From: Acetobacter conturbans
GTDB taxonomy: Bacteria > Pseudomonadota > Alphaproteobacteria > Acetobacterales > Acetobacteraceae
Direction of reading: 5' to 3'
Length of the DNA stretch: 55,433 nucleotides
NCBI RefSeq assembly: GCF_011516755.1
Contig: NZ_WOSY01000015.1
Location: 1-55,433, forward strand
The notes beneath the pieces are model-generated. The model worked only from the letters and a program-made list of their open reading frames with translations. It was not told the origin of the DNA and did no database searches. Positions 18,478-27,395 of the stretch are shown in pieces. Position numbers and translations under genes: made by a program. Numbering within the stretch: the stretch's first letter is position 1; every line of letters starts with the position of its first letter.

Positions 18478-19320
18478 ATGTCCGTTCTGCGAACCGCCCT
18501 CGCGCTTGTCGTGGCGCTCCTTCTGTCCGGTCCGGCCCATGCGGCGCGGATCGCCTCGCTCAATCTGTGCACGGACCAGCTTGCGCTTTTGCTTGCTGAC
18601 AGAAGCGACATCATCGGTTTGTCCCCGCTCGCGCGTGACTGCACGGAGTCCGCGCTGTGCGAACAGGCGCGGGACGTGCCTGTCCTGCAGGCCACGGGGG
18701 AAACCGTTCTGGCTGCGCATCCGGATGTCGTGCTGGGTGGACGCTTCACTGCCCGGCTCGCCATCAGGGCCGCGAAGGAAGTCGGGGCACAGGTGCTGAC
18801 GCTGGCGCCCGTGCCGTCACTGGCCGACATTCCGAGACAGATCCGTCAGGTCGCCCGTCTTGTCGGACATCCGGAACGGGGCGAGCAGCTCATTGCAGCA
18901 TTCAATGCGAGACTGGCGGAATTGTCGCTGGAGCGGCGAGAGACTGATCCCGTCGCGGTTGTCTATGAAGCGAACGGCTTTGTCGTGCACAAGGGCAGCC
19001 TTGCCGACGACGTGCTGGCCCATGCCGGTCTGCGCAATTTCTCCACACTGGCCGGCACGCCGTCAACGGGAGGGCAGGTCGCCATGGAACTGCTGCTGGT
19101 CTATCACCCCGACCTGCTGGTGCGCGATTTCTCCGGGCCGGGTCGCTCCCTCGCTCAGGCCATGCTGTCCAATCCGGCATTGCTGGCCACGTTTCCGCCG
19201 CCGCATGTGGTGGATGTGCCCGCACGCCTGTGGCTGTGCGGTCTGCCGCAGACGCTTGATGCGCTGGCCATCCTTCGATCCGCCCGCGACACGCTTGTAA
19301 AAAAGGATGCCGCGCCATGA
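18478..19320 (+). CDS. btuF: Periplasmic corrinoid-binding protein, BtuF-like
   Basis: This 280-residue solute-binding protein of the BtuF/FecB type has a signal peptide (MSVLRTALALVVALLLSGPAHA) and two lobes joined by a long helix. Visible family features are RIASLNLCTDQLALLLADRSDIIGLS near the N-terminus and TGETVLAAHPDVVLGG. It presumably hands corrinoid from the receptor to the membrane permease. AGGAG stands before the ATG. The stop overlaps the permease start in ATGA. Haem or siderophore binding proteins look similar, so the assignment leans on the cobalamin riboswitch upstream. Confidence 0.82.
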   Translation: MSVLRTALALVVALLLSGPAHAARIASLNLCTDQLALLLADRSDIIGLSPLARDCTESALCEQARDVPVLQATGETVLAAHPDVVLGGRFTARLAIRAAKEVGAQVLTLAPVPSLADIPRQIRQVARLVGHPERGEQLIAAFNARLAELSLERRETDPVAVVYEANGFVVHKGSLADDVLAHAGLRNFSTLAGTPSTGGQVAMELLLVYHPDLLVRDFSGPGRSLAQAMLSNPALLATFPPPHVVDVPARLWLCGLPQTLDALAILRSARDTLVKKDAAP

Positions 19321-20324
19321 CGGTTCCACGCCCCGCAGGTCTGATCCTGCTGCTGTTCGCACTGGTCGCGAGCCTGTCCATCGCAGCCCTGTTATGGGGT
19401 GAGGCCCCTATCGATGTGTTTGCCGCCTTCCGCGACTGGGTGGCCGGACGTCCCACCGTTGGAGCCGTCATCCTCGGACAGCTTCGCCTGCCACGCCTGC
19501 TGCTTGCTCTCATGGTCGGCGGCACGCTGGGGCTGTGTGGTGCTGTGCTGCAAGGTTATCTTCGCAATCCGCTGGCCGATCCCGGGCTTCTCGGTGTCTC
19601 GGGCGGCGCGGCGCTTGGTGCGGTCTGCGTGTTCTATACCGGCCTGTTCCAGATCGCCGCTGCCCTTTTGCCGCTGGGCGGTCTGCTGGGAGCCGCTGCG
19701 GCCACCACGTTGCTGGTCGCGCTCGTCGGACGCGGTGGGCCGCTGGTTCTGCTGCTCGCGGGTGCTGCCCTGAGCAGTTTCACCGCTGCCCTCACGGCAC
19801 TTGTTCTCAATCTTGTCCCGAGCCCTTATGCCACGTTCGAGATCATGCGCTGGCTGATGGGATCGCTCACCGATCGCACCATGACGGACGTGATGCTGGC
19901 GCTTCCCGGCGTAGTCATCGGCTGCTTCCTGATGCTGGGCACCGGACGCGCGCTCGATGCGCTCACCATGGGCGAGGATGTGGCCGAGAGTCTCGGTTTC
20001 CGCCTCCACGGCCTGCGTGGTGTGCAGATGCGCGTCGTCGCGGGGGCGGCGCTGGCTGTCGGTTCCTGCGTGGCGGTGTCCGGAGCCATTGGTTTTGTCG
20101 GGCTGGTGGTGCCGCACCTGCTGCGGCCGCTGACCGGCCACCGGCCCGCACGTCTGCTCATTCCCTCCGCCCTCGGAGGCGCGGCGCTGGTGCTGGCCTC
20201 CGACCTCGCCGTGCGGATGTTGGCCGGACGTGCGGAACTCAAACTTGGCGTGGTCACGGCGCTGATCGGCGCTCCGGTGTTCTTTCATCGTGTCATCCTG
20301 TTTCGCAAACAGGGAGCGTTGTGA
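19317..20324 (+). CDS. btuC: FecCD-type ABC permease, BtuC-like
   Basis: This integral membrane permease of 335 residues has about ten hydrophobic segments. Family motifs include RLPRLLLALMVGGTLGLCGAVLQGYLRNPLADPGLLGVSGGAALG (residues about 58-102) and a C-terminal GAIGFVGLVVPHLLRPLTGHRPARLLIPSALGGAALVLASD block. It forms the inner-membrane channel of the importer with the downstream ATPase. ATG 19317 overlaps the preceding stop, and the TGA at 20322-20324 overlaps the ATPase ATG by one base (TGATG). Confidence 0.9.
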   Translation: MTVPRPAGLILLLFALVASLSIAALLWGEAPIDVFAAFRDWVAGRPTVGAVILGQLRLPRLLLALMVGGTLGLCGAVLQGYLRNPLADPGLLGVSGGAALGAVCVFYTGLFQIAAALLPLGGLLGAAAATTLLVALVGRGGPLVLLLAGAALSSFTAALTALVLNLVPSPYATFEIMRWLMGSLTDRTMTDVMLALPGVVIGCFLMLGTGRALDALTMGEDVAESLGFRLHGLRGVQMRVVAGAALAVGSCVAVSGAIGFVGLVVPHLLRPLTGHRPARLLIPSALGGAALVLASDLAVRMLAGRAELKLGVVTALIGAPVFFHRVILFRKQGAL

Positions 20325-21064
20325 TGCTTGAAACACGCGACGTGACCTTCACAACCGGCGGCGCGACGCTGCTTCACCATGCGTCGGCAGGTTTCGAGAG
20401 CGGCACCGTTACCGGCCTGCTCGGTCCCAATGGCGCAGGAAAGTCCACGCTGCTGAAACTGCTCGCCGGATTGCTGCCGCCCACTGAAGGCGCTGTGTTC
20501 TGCGATGGTGACGATCTCACGCACCTGAACCAGTCTCGCCGCGCCCGTCGCATCGCCTATATGCCGCAGGACATTCCCCCGTTTCCCCCGATGCCGGTGC
20601 GTGAGATTGCCTCCCTCGGACGGCTGCCCTACGCCGAGGCGCCGGATGTGGCCCTGAACCATCCCGCCGTCAGTATGGCCATGGGGCTGGTCGGTCTGGA
20701 TGACCTCGCCACACGTCCCGCCAGTCGCCTTTCCGGCGGCGAGCGCGCCCGTCTGATGCTCGCTCGCGCCCTTGCCGTGGAAGCACCCGTGCTGCTGGCC
20801 GACGAACCCGTCGCCGCGCTCGATCCGGCGCACGCACTCTCCGTCATGCGTGTGTTCCGTGCGCTCGCGGCAGAAGGGCGCTGTGTGGTGCTGGTGATCC
20901 ACGACCTGATGCTTGCCACCCGCTTCTGCGACCGGCTTGTGGTGATGAAAGAAGGCGCGATCCGCTACGCGCTTCCGGCGGAGGCGCTGAGCGATGCAAT
21001 GGTGCGGGAAGTTTACGGCGTGGATGTGAGGCGGGTTGAAGGCGCGGTGGTGCCGTGGGGGTAG
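20324..21064 (+). CDS. btuD: ABC transporter ATPase, BtuD-like
   Basis: This 246-residue ATPase energises the corrinoid importer. It has Walker A GPNGAGKST at residues 35-42, the Q-loop YMPQDI, the signature LSGGERARL, Walker B VLLADEP and the switch histidine in VIHDL. The ATG at 20324 was chosen because longer readings of the same frame run through the permease gene in a different frame. A GTG at 20321 is possible. The stop is 8 bases before the convergent Rieske-reductase gene, so this is the end of the cobalamin import operon. Confidence 0.9.
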   Translation: MLETRDVTFTTGGATLLHHASAGFESGTVTGLLGPNGAGKSTLLKLLAGLLPPTEGAVFCDGDDLTHLNQSRRARRIAYMPQDIPPFPPMPVREIASLGRLPYAEAPDVALNHPAVSMAMGLVGLDDLATRPASRLSGGERARLMLARALAVEAPVLLADEPVAALDPAHALSVMRVFRALAAEGRCVVLVIHDLMLATRFCDRLVVMKEGAIRYALPAEALSDAMVREVYGVDVRRVEGAVVPWG

Positions 21065-21072
21065 GGGACGCC

Positions 21073-22017
21073 TTATAGCTCCACTGTCAACACCGGACTG
21101 CGGGCTCTCGAACAGCATAGCGCAATGTTGCAGCCCTGTTCTTCTTCCGTCAGGATCATGTCCCGATGATCCGCTTCCCCAGCCAGAAGTGGGACAACGC
21201 ACGCGCCGCACATTCCCTGTTCGCATGACAGGGACACGTCGATTCCGGCAGCAAGAAGAGCCGATGCGATGCTTTGGCCAGCAGGGACCGCAATGGTCTG
21301 ACCGGACCGTGCCAGCACGACGTCAAAGGGACGATCTTCCTCGTCATGGGACGATTCTGTCGGCCGGAAATGCTCCGTCCTGACCTGATCCGTCTGCCAG
21401 CCGTTCGCTACGGCCTGCGCGAAAACGGCATCCATGAAACCTGTTGGTCCACACAGCATGATAACGGTATCGGGTGACGGAGTGCTGAGTGCTTCGGGAT
21501 AGCCATTCCTGATGCTCTGATGCAGATGCACGCGGTCACTCTCAGGGCCGTTCAGAAGAGCCTCTCTGAAAGGTGCGTGTTCCGGCTCGCGTGCGTAATA
21601 ATGCAGTTCCCAGTCGGCACCCCCCTGCTTCAGTCGGCCCATCATGGAGAGGAGAGGGGTAATGCCGATCCCGCCGCCGATCAGGATGTAGCGCTGAGCA
21701 GCCGGAAGCGGAAAAGCGTTGCGTGGATGGGAAATCTGCAACTCCATTCCGGGCTGAGCCTTACTGCACAGGGATTCAGACCCGCCACGCGAGTTGTTCT
21801 CGCGTTTGACGCAGAGTTCATAGGCCTCCCGGTCATCTGCCGATCCGCACAGGGAATACTGGCGGATCAGTCCGGATGGCGTCATGACATCAATGTGCGC
21901 ACCCGGTTCAAAGGCAGGTAGCGCATCCTGCCCTTCGAGAGCCGTCAGGCGCAGGCGCACGCAATCTCTGCCTTCTGGTGTAGCCTCCTGAACCAGAACC
22001 GGGAAAAGTGGTGACAT
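21073..22017 (-). CDS. Rieske-oxygenase reductase (ferredoxin and flavin domains, VanB-like)
   Basis: This 314-residue reductase passes electrons from NAD(P)H to a Rieske oxygenase. From N to C it has a flavin-binding barrel (RQYSLCG), an NAD-binding Rossmann region (IGGGIGITPLLSMM, MLCGPTGFMDAV) and a plant-type [2Fe-2S] ferredoxin domain with cysteines in SCEQGMCGACVVP and a later ALCC. This order, flavin-NAD-ferredoxin, is that of class-IA phthalate and vanillate reductases. It starts 12 bases after the oxygenase gene and is transcribed with it. VanB itself is a close analogue, but substrate cannot be assigned. Confidence 0.88.
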   Translation of the reverse strand: MSPLFPVLVQEATPEGRDCVRLRLTALEGQDALPAFEPGAHIDVMTPSGLIRQYSLCGSADDREAYELCVKRENNSRGGSESLCSKAQPGMELQISHPRNAFPLPAAQRYILIGGGIGITPLLSMMGRLKQGGADWELHYYAREPEHAPFREALLNGPESDRVHLHQSIRNGYPEALSTPSPDTVIMLCGPTGFMDAVFAQAVANGWQTDQVRTEHFRPTESSHDEEDRPFDVVLARSGQTIAVPAGQSIASALLAAGIDVSLSCEQGMCGACVVPLLAGEADHRDMILTEEEQGCNIALCCSRARSPVLTVEL

Positions 22018-22029
22018 GTCCAGCTTCTC

Positions 22030-23082
22030 TCAGGATGTAAAGAACTGGCTGAGCCCCATACCGCGCAGGGCGCGACGATAGGCGATCGAGCTTCGGTCAG
22101 CCATCACATGAGCTTCGAGCGTTGGGTCAAGAGGCAGGTTTTCGGGCTTCTGCGCCTCGACAAGCGCCCGGTCTTCTTCGAAGACGCGCAGATTGAAGTC
22201 GTAGACGTCCTGAAGCGGAAGGTCCTTGTCAAAGTTGCGGCACATGGGTGCAAACATGCGGGTTTGCAGGGCGGAAACGGGTGTCGCGGCGTTCATGATG
22301 ACAAGACGGCCGTTATCCGGAAAATGGATTTCCAGTGTTGCCGTAAAGGGAACATGGATCCTGAAATGCCGCAGCCATTCGAAGCCGGGCCGTCCCCGGT
22401 CGCTCTTGCCGATCGGATAGTTGCCGACGCTGCTGCGATATTGCGCTTCGAAACCGTCAGTCGTCATTTTCGGCGTGTAGGGTGGCACGACCGGATTTTC
22501 CGGGTCCGCGAAGGTATCCGTGTGAACAAACGCGAAATGTGCGACGTCGATAAACCCTTCAACCTGCCGTCCGGCAAAGCCCGCGATGTCGATTGATGGG
22601 CAGTTGATCTGTTGAAAGTCCGGCTCATCCCAGTGCGGCATGGGTGGAATGAGAGTTTCCTCGTTCGGCCGCAGACAGGTCCAGATGAGGCCATAGCGTT
22701 CCACGGCTGGATACGTCCGCAGGTTCAGCTTCGAGGGAATGGCGGAATCGGGGTGTGCGGGAACCTTGACGCAATGACCCTGCGTGCCGAAGCGGAAGCC
22801 ATGATAGGCGCAGGCGATGCTCCGGCCATCGCCTTTCCCCATGCTGAGGGGCACGCCGCGATGGGGGCAGAGATCGTCCGCGACGACAACGCTGTCCCCT
22901 GCGCGATAGATGACCAGCGGTGCATCCAGCAGGGTCACGCCCATAGGCTGTTCGCCAAGTTCGCGGATCAGGGCAACCGGATACCAGCAGCGGGCCAGAA
23001 TGTTCCAGTCATCCGCATCGAAAGTCATGTGGCGGGGCAATGATGCGGGATCGGTCGTGCGGGAGCAGACAGCGGTCGTCAC
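22030..23082 (-). CDS. Rieske non-haem iron oxygenase, VanA-like
   Basis: This oxygenase component of 350 residues has an N-terminal Rieske cluster motif (CPHRG, then CAYHGF, 16-18 residues later) and a catalytic domain with the 2-His-1-carboxylate motif IDVAHFAFVH (D, H, H). The fold belongs to the vanillate O-demethylase type of Rieske oxygenases, which act on aromatic O- or N-methyl compounds. The GTG at 23082 is chosen because GGAGGA lies eight bases before it. Readings further upstream have no such signal. The gene faces a LysR regulator across a shared intergenic region. Confidence 0.88.
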   Translation of the reverse strand: MTTAVCSRTTDPASLPRHMTFDADDWNILARCWYPVALIRELGEQPMGVTLLDAPLVIYRAGDSVVVADDLCPHRGVPLSMGKGDGRSIACAYHGFRFGTQGHCVKVPAHPDSAIPSKLNLRTYPAVERYGLIWTCLRPNEETLIPPMPHWDEPDFQQINCPSIDIAGFAGRQVEGFIDVAHFAFVHTDTFADPENPVVPPYTPKMTTDGFEAQYRSSVGNYPIGKSDRGRPGFEWLRHFRIHVPFTATLEIHFPDNGRLVIMNAATPVSALQTRMFAPMCRNFDKDLPLQDVYDFNLRVFEEDRALVEAQKPENLPLDPTLEAHVMADRSSIAYRRALRGMGLSQFFTS

Positions 23083-23214
23083 AATGGATCCTCCAGGGAA
23101 CGCAGCCGGAAAGCTTGCTCCGGACATTTTTGATTCTGGAGAAGATCATTTCACATGTGTGCCGATCTCAGATATAGCATAATTGATGGTTTTTCATTCT
23201 CGAAACGAGAACGC

Positions 23215-24168
23215 ATGAATCCCTTTTCAAAATTTCTCATCTACTTTCTGGCTGTCGCGCGCCAGCAATCCATCCGCAAGGCCGCGGAAGAACTGCGGAT
23301 TGCCGGATCGGCCATCAACCGGCACATCCTTCTGGGTGAGCAACAGATCCAGACGCCGCTTTTCGAGCGCCTTCCCTCGGGAATGCGCCTGACGGCAGCG
23401 GGGGAGCTGCTTTACGCCTGCGCACGTCGCTGGATGAAGGATTTTGATGATCTCAGCCGCCAGATCGATGATCTGAAAGGCATACGGCGGGGGCAGGTCA
23501 ATCTGCTGGCCCCGGAGGCTCTTGCACGGGCCTTCCTGCCGCAGCTTGTCGCCCGGATGAAGGAGCATCACCCCGGCGTGGTGCTCAATGTCAGCATTCA
23601 GGATAACAGACGGATCTACGAAAGATTGCTTGCCGGGGAAGGGGATCTTGCTCTCGTGCTTGACCCTGAAGACATGCGCGATGTCGTGGTGGCGCGACGC
23701 ATTTCCTTCCCACTGGGCTTCGTCTGCCTGCCCGGACATCCGCTCACGCAACATGCTTCGGTGCGGCTGGCGCAATGTGTCGATTATCCGATGATCATTC
23801 CGGAACAACCGCTGGCCCTTTCCTCAGTGTTTGCAAAACTGGTGACTGCGGGACGCGCCACACCCGTTGTCGCCGCGCGGGCAAACAATGTTCAGATGAT
23901 CCGGTCGCTTGTGGCTGAAGGGATTGGCATCTGTTTCCTGAGTTATCTGGATGTCATGTCAGAAGTGACAAAAGGGGAGCTCGCATTCGTGCCGCTTTCC
24001 GGATCGGCCATGCCTCATCTCACTCTTGCACTGGTCTATGACCGCACCCGGCAGCTTTCCCGAACAACCCATCAGGTGGGGCGTATTGTCGAAAGCATTA
24101 TGTCGGAAGGCCGCGAGTTGGCGGCACCGCCTGTCGGCGAAGGAAAAGGAGACCTGTCAGTCCAATGA
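23215..24168 (+). CDS. LysR-family transcriptional regulator
   Basis: This 317-residue LysR regulator has an N-terminal winged helix (FLAVARQQSIRKAAEELRIAGSAINRHI, then LFERLPSGMRLTAAG) and a two-lobe effector-binding domain. It is divergent from the Rieske oxygenase-reductase operon and therefore its likely regulator, with the operator in the 23083-23214 interval. The ATG at 23215 is preferred, and an upstream in-frame ATG would add residues not found in LysR proteins. The last 71 bases overlap, in antisense, the end of the APC permease gene. The effector is unknown, probably the oxygenase substrate. Confidence 0.87.
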   Translation: MNPFSKFLIYFLAVARQQSIRKAAEELRIAGSAINRHILLGEQQIQTPLFERLPSGMRLTAAGELLYACARRWMKDFDDLSRQIDDLKGIRRGQVNLLAPEALARAFLPQLVARMKEHHPGVVLNVSIQDNRRIYERLLAGEGDLALVLDPEDMRDVVVARRISFPLGFVCLPGHPLTQHASVRLAQCVDYPMIIPEQPLALSSVFAKLVTAGRATPVVAARANNVQMIRSLVAEGIGICFLSYLDVMSEVTKGELAFVPLSGSAMPHLTLALVYDRTRQLSRTTHQVGRIVESIMSEGRELAAPPVGEGKGDLSVQ

Positions 24169-25495
24169 ATGCGATAAGGGCGTAGGCCAGCCCGGCATTC
24201 AGGCGTGTCTGGGCGAACACGGGAAGAACTGCGAGCAGGAGTGCCAGTATTGCGGAACACAGTCCGGCCAGTAGCGATATCTTGCGACCTCCAGCCTGCC
24301 GTTTGCTGATGTGCAGGCAGGCAAGAGAGGCCATGAAGTAGCTGAAGATGATGATCGTGCCGGATGAACCGAGCAGCACCGCATAAACGCGGGATGGCGA
24401 CCATGTCGCGGACAGGACGATGAGTGTTTCCGTGAAGGCGGTGATGGAAACGGCAAGAAGTGGAACGCCACTTGATGTGGAGCGATGGAGTTTCGCCGGG
24501 GCGCAGCCAAGTGTCGCCAGTTCTCTCAGAACGCGCGAGACCACATATTTCGCTGAGTTCAGGCAGGAGACGATCGCTATCAGCGTCACGGCTATGGCGA
24601 GTCCTTCCGTTCCCGGAATGTGCAGATCATGCATGACCAGCACAAAGGGGGACTGGCCCGGAATGATATCCGTCCAGGGGCGGAGAGACAGAATGACAAG
24701 CACCGATCCCAGATAAAACAGCAGGATGAGGAAGGGCAGACGCATCACCGTCCGGCGTACATTGCGTCGGGCATCTTCGCTGTCCACGGAAGCGACAAAC
24801 GCGATTTCGCAGCCGGTGAATGTCTGGACAATCATCGGCACGACGGCGGGGATCGCCCAGACCCCCAACGGGAAAAATCCTCCGTGGCCCAGCATGTTGT
24901 CGTGAATACGGGCCTCGGCTCCCGGTGTCGTCATGGCCCAGAACACACCAGCACTTATGAAAAGTGCCAGAGCGATCAGTTTGAAAATCGAAAGGATGCC
25001 CTCGCTGAGCCCGTATATGCGAACCGGCAACATGTTCAACAGTAGCCCGAGCGCCACCAGTCCCAGAGCCCCCGGCGTGGAAGGCACATCAAGCAGATGC
25101 CCGATGATGATGCCGCCCGCGACCGCCTGTGCCCCCGCAGTTACCACCCATAGGAAGGCATAACTCCATCCGGTGACGAAGCCACTGTGGCGTCCCAGAA
25201 CTGTGGCCACATGTGAGATGAAAGAACCGCGCCCCTCATGGTGAAGCGCCAGTTTTCCCAGAAGGAGCATGACGATCCAGACGAGCAGTCCCGCCGCCAG
25301 ATAGGAGAGAATGACGGCCGGACCAGCCGCCGCGATGGTGGCGGACGTGCCGACGAACAGGCCCGCGCCTATGATTCCGCCGACCGAGATCATGGAGACG
25401 TGCCAGTCCGCAAGTTGCTGCGTCTGCAATGGCTTTTGAAGAGAAGAGACACGCACTTCAGAGGACAACGGTAACTCCAGATTTTTTACAGACAC
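24098..25495 (-). CDS. APC-superfamily amino acid/amine permease
   Basis: This inner-membrane transporter of about 465 residues has roughly twelve hydrophobic segments. The first carries the family motif ISVGGIIGAGLFVGTS, and later SEGILSIFKLIALALFI and SGTIIIFSYF segments match APC amino acid permeases. It lies beside the LysR gene and the Rieske module, so it may import their substrate. That is an inference. The start is uncertain. A GTG at 25495 begins close to the conserved region, while a longer reading to 25642 adds residues that look non-coding. The 3' end overlaps the LysR gene antisense by 71 bases. Confidence 0.85.
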   Translation of the reverse strand: MSVKNLELPLSSEVRVSSLQKPLQTQQLADWHVSMISVGGIIGAGLFVGTSATIAAAGPAVILSYLAAGLLVWIVMLLLGKLALHHEGRGSFISHVATVLGRHSGFVTGWSYAFLWVVTAGAQAVAGGIIIGHLLDVPSTPGALGLVALGLLLNMLPVRIYGLSEGILSIFKLIALALFISAGVFWAMTTPGAEARIHDNMLGHGGFFPLGVWAIPAVVPMIVQTFTGCEIAFVASVDSEDARRNVRRTVMRLPFLILLFYLGSVLVILSLRPWTDIIPGQSPFVLVMHDLHIPGTEGLAIAVTLIAIVSCLNSAKYVVSRVLRELATLGCAPAKLHRSTSSGVPLLAVSITAFTETLIVLSATWSPSRVYAVLLGSSGTIIIFSYFMASLACLHISKRQAGGRKISLLAGLCSAILALLLAVLPVFAQTRLNAGLAYALIAFIGLTGLLFLRRQAVPPTRGLPT

Positions 25496-25904
25496 GTCTT
25501 GGAGCCCTTTTGAAAATTCCTCTTCCAGACCGGAAGAATTCAGTGTGGGCAGAGGTGAAATATGAAACCGCCGGAAGCAGCCAATCAGGCGTTTAACGGC
25601 TTCGCGGAAAGCTTGCGGTTGAAGGTGAACAGCACTTTCCAAAAGGACTCTCGGGAGAGAAAAGAGAGGTGCCCCAGTATGGTCATGCGATGCACGATAC
25701 GTCGATGCGCTCGATCACCGTTCCGTGCGCAATATTGCGGGAGAGGAGCGGTGACACCGGAGAGCGCCGCGTCGTCATCACGCCATGACCAGCGGTTGGG
25801 GATGCCAGTCTGGCAGGATGTCGAAACAGGCAGGCCGCATCATTCCATGCGGTGTTTGCAGCCACATGATGGTTCAAGCTGAGCGGTCCGTGTAAAAGAA
25901 ACGG
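25496..25904. other. Intergenic region upstream of the permease, holding the original rlmJ upstream region
   Basis: No convincing gene is present in these 409 bases. Short frames show no homology. The stretch must contain the permease promoter (minus strand) and, at its right end next to attL, the former promoter and ribosome binding site of rlmJ. The rlmJ body is now displaced about 6.2 kb to the right by the integrated element. Confidence 0.45.
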
Positions 25905-25927
25905 CATGAACTACCGACACGCCTACC
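25905..25927 (+). repeat. Left attachment-site repeat (attL), 23 bp
   Basis: This exact direct copy of the repeat at 32084-32106 reads ATGAACTACCGACACGCC from 25906 and continues to base 25927. Identity ends at 25928 (G here, A at the right copy) and begins at 25905. It marks where the original rlmJ 5' end met the element. Confidence 0.9.
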
Positions 25928-25947
25928 GTGATATAGAACAGGTATAA
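25906..25947 (+). pseudogene. Truncated rlmJ 5' stub left by integration
   Basis: The original rlmJ start codon and first seven codons remain here, joined to element sequence. The reading frame continues for six more codons and stops at TAA 25945-25947, so only a 13-residue peptide (MNYRHAYRDIEQV) could be made. The old rlmJ promoter should lie upstream. The functional gene copy is at 32085-32936. Confidence 0.8.
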
Positions 25948-25956
25948 GACATTGAC

Positions 25957-25995
25957 TTCACAGTATTATTTTTTCAGCGTGAAAACACTGTGAAA
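25957..25995. repeat. Left arm-type repeat cluster, possible integrase binding sites
   Basis: The cluster holds TTCACAG at 25957-25963 (inverted), GCGTGAAAAC at 25977-25986 and CTGTGAAAAA at 25988-25997. The same GTGAAA motif occurs in a cluster at the opposite end. Such short repeats near both ends are what a tyrosine integrase uses as arm sites. This is inference from pattern. Confidence 0.5.
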
Positions 25996-26223
25996 AATCG
26001 TCATATAGACCCATTTTATTTCTTCTAAAAGTGGCATTTTTTTCGATTCGGATCAAGGGGTGTTCTTAATCTGGACATTTTCAGGCTGATTTAGCGCCTT
26101 CGGATAAAGATTTTTTAGCTGTGCTTTTTAGGTCTGACAGCGTGCATTTCAGGCGCACTGGTGACGCTGATCCAGTCCTGTAATGTGGTCTGATTGGTGG
26201 AATTGATTAACATAGGAATGATT

Positions 26224-26880
26224 ATGTCTGACGTGGTGGTGCATCTTGCCGGTTCTGATCTGACTGCCCTGCTTGACCACATACCGACGGCAACTGTGTC
26301 GGGGTGGCAAACTTTCGTTGCCGTCGGAACGCCCATTGTCACGGCGGCCACATCCATCATCACGGCCTGCGTCTTGATAGCAAACAGAAAACTGACAAAA
26401 GACTTAGCAGAATCAAATATTATTCTTGCAAAGGAAAATAAAGAAATATCAGAAAAAAAATTAAACTTAGATATGTTTAACAAAAGATGTGAATATATTA
26501 TTCCTGTAATAAAAAATAGCCTTATGTGTATAAATTTTCTTGATTTGGTAAAAAAAGGTGATGAATCTGCAAAGGAAGAAATATTTAATTGTCGCTTATA
26601 TATGAAAGAAAATGAAGATGTAATAAGGTGTTTACTTTCAACAGAAACAAGAAGATATTTTGATGCAATGTATGATGGTATGCGGAAATGTTTTCATGGT
26701 AAAGAAGCAAATATTTATAAATTTTTTGATTCTTCTGAACTTTCATCACATTATTTTGGTGCATTATGTGATAATATAGAAAAATTTAGAAAATTGTATA
26801 ATTTATTTCTATTATCGTTGTATAAAAATGAATTTTCAGGATTAGGTATTGTATTGATTAAAGAAAATCAGCCTGAATAG
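26224..26880 (+). CDS. Unknown membrane protein with N-terminal transmembrane segment and coiled coil; element cargo
   Basis: This protein of 218 residues matches no family I recognise. It has one hydrophobic segment at about residues 28-52 (WQTFVAVGTPIVTAATSIITACVLI), then a charged, probably coiled-coil stretch (NRKLTKDLAESNIILAKEN) and a helical, cysteine- and lysine-rich C-terminal part. The ATG at 26224 has AGGA seven bases upstream. The gene is compositionally split. About the first 170 bases are GC-balanced like the chromosome and the remainder is strongly AT-rich. This suggests a fused or recombined gene. It is the only cargo gene on the element. A cell-envelope or phage-defence role is possible but unproven. 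Confidence 0.75.
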   Translation: MSDVVVHLAGSDLTALLDHIPTATVSGWQTFVAVGTPIVTAATSIITACVLIANRKLTKDLAESNIILAKENKEISEKKLNLDMFNKRCEYIIPVIKNSLMCINFLDLVKKGDESAKEEIFNCRLYMKENEDVIRCLLSTETRRYFDAMYDGMRKCFHGKEANIYKFFDSSELSSHYFGALCDNIEKFRKLYNLFLLSLYKNEFSGLGIVLIKENQPE

Positions 26881-26896
26881 ACTAACCATTCAGGCT
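26870..26896 (+). terminator. Hairpin at the end of the cargo gene
   Basis: AGCCTGAAT at 26870-26878 pairs perfectly with ATTCAGGCT at 26888-26896 across a nine-base loop, and AATTT follows. The stem overlaps the stop codon of the cargo gene and is probably its transcription terminator. Confidence 0.6.
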
Positions 26897-27180
26897 AATT
26901 TCCCACAAAGGATGATGACTGATTACCTTGCCATCTAAAATACTTACAGGCTTCTATCTGTTCATTTAAGGTCGATTGTCAAAAAAAGCGTTTGTCGTGA
27001 ACTTACCTATTGCGCCGATGCTGGTCATTTCCTTTTTTCAAAATACCCCTATCCCCCCTTACGGGGCAGGACGGGTCGATATGTGTGGTGTGCATGGATA
27101 GCCCGTGCCTATGTGTTCAGGTAATGCCCTTACATATCCCAAGAACGGCACCAGAAGCCTGTACGCCGGGTCAATGATTT

Positions 27181-27194
27181 AATAATATATTATT
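27181..27194. repeat. 14-bp perfect palindrome, copy 1
   Basis: The sequence AATAATATATTATT is its own reverse complement and recurs exactly at 27396-27409, 215 bases away, in the non-coding stretch after the primase gene. Two identical long AT palindromes are unlikely to be chance even here. They may be protein binding sites or transcript ends. Confidence 0.5.
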
Positions 27195-27395
27195 CCCAGA
27201 AGAAGAAATTTGATAAGCTGTGTGTCGGCCTTCAGACCGGAAACAGTCCCTGCATAGAAATGATTAAATGATGTCTATTGCTTAGTGATGTTTTGCGCCG
27301 GTTATACCTTGAATTTTCGTCATAAAAATCAAAAACATCAATAAAAAAAGACTAGTGAAATCAATCATCAATCCTTTTTTAGTAACTAAACAGAA

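Noticed and set aside
25683..25907. Minus-strand 74-codon frame next to attL
   Set aside because: It has low-complexity composition, no start signal, and crosses the att repeat. It is more likely upstream DNA of rlmJ and the permease.
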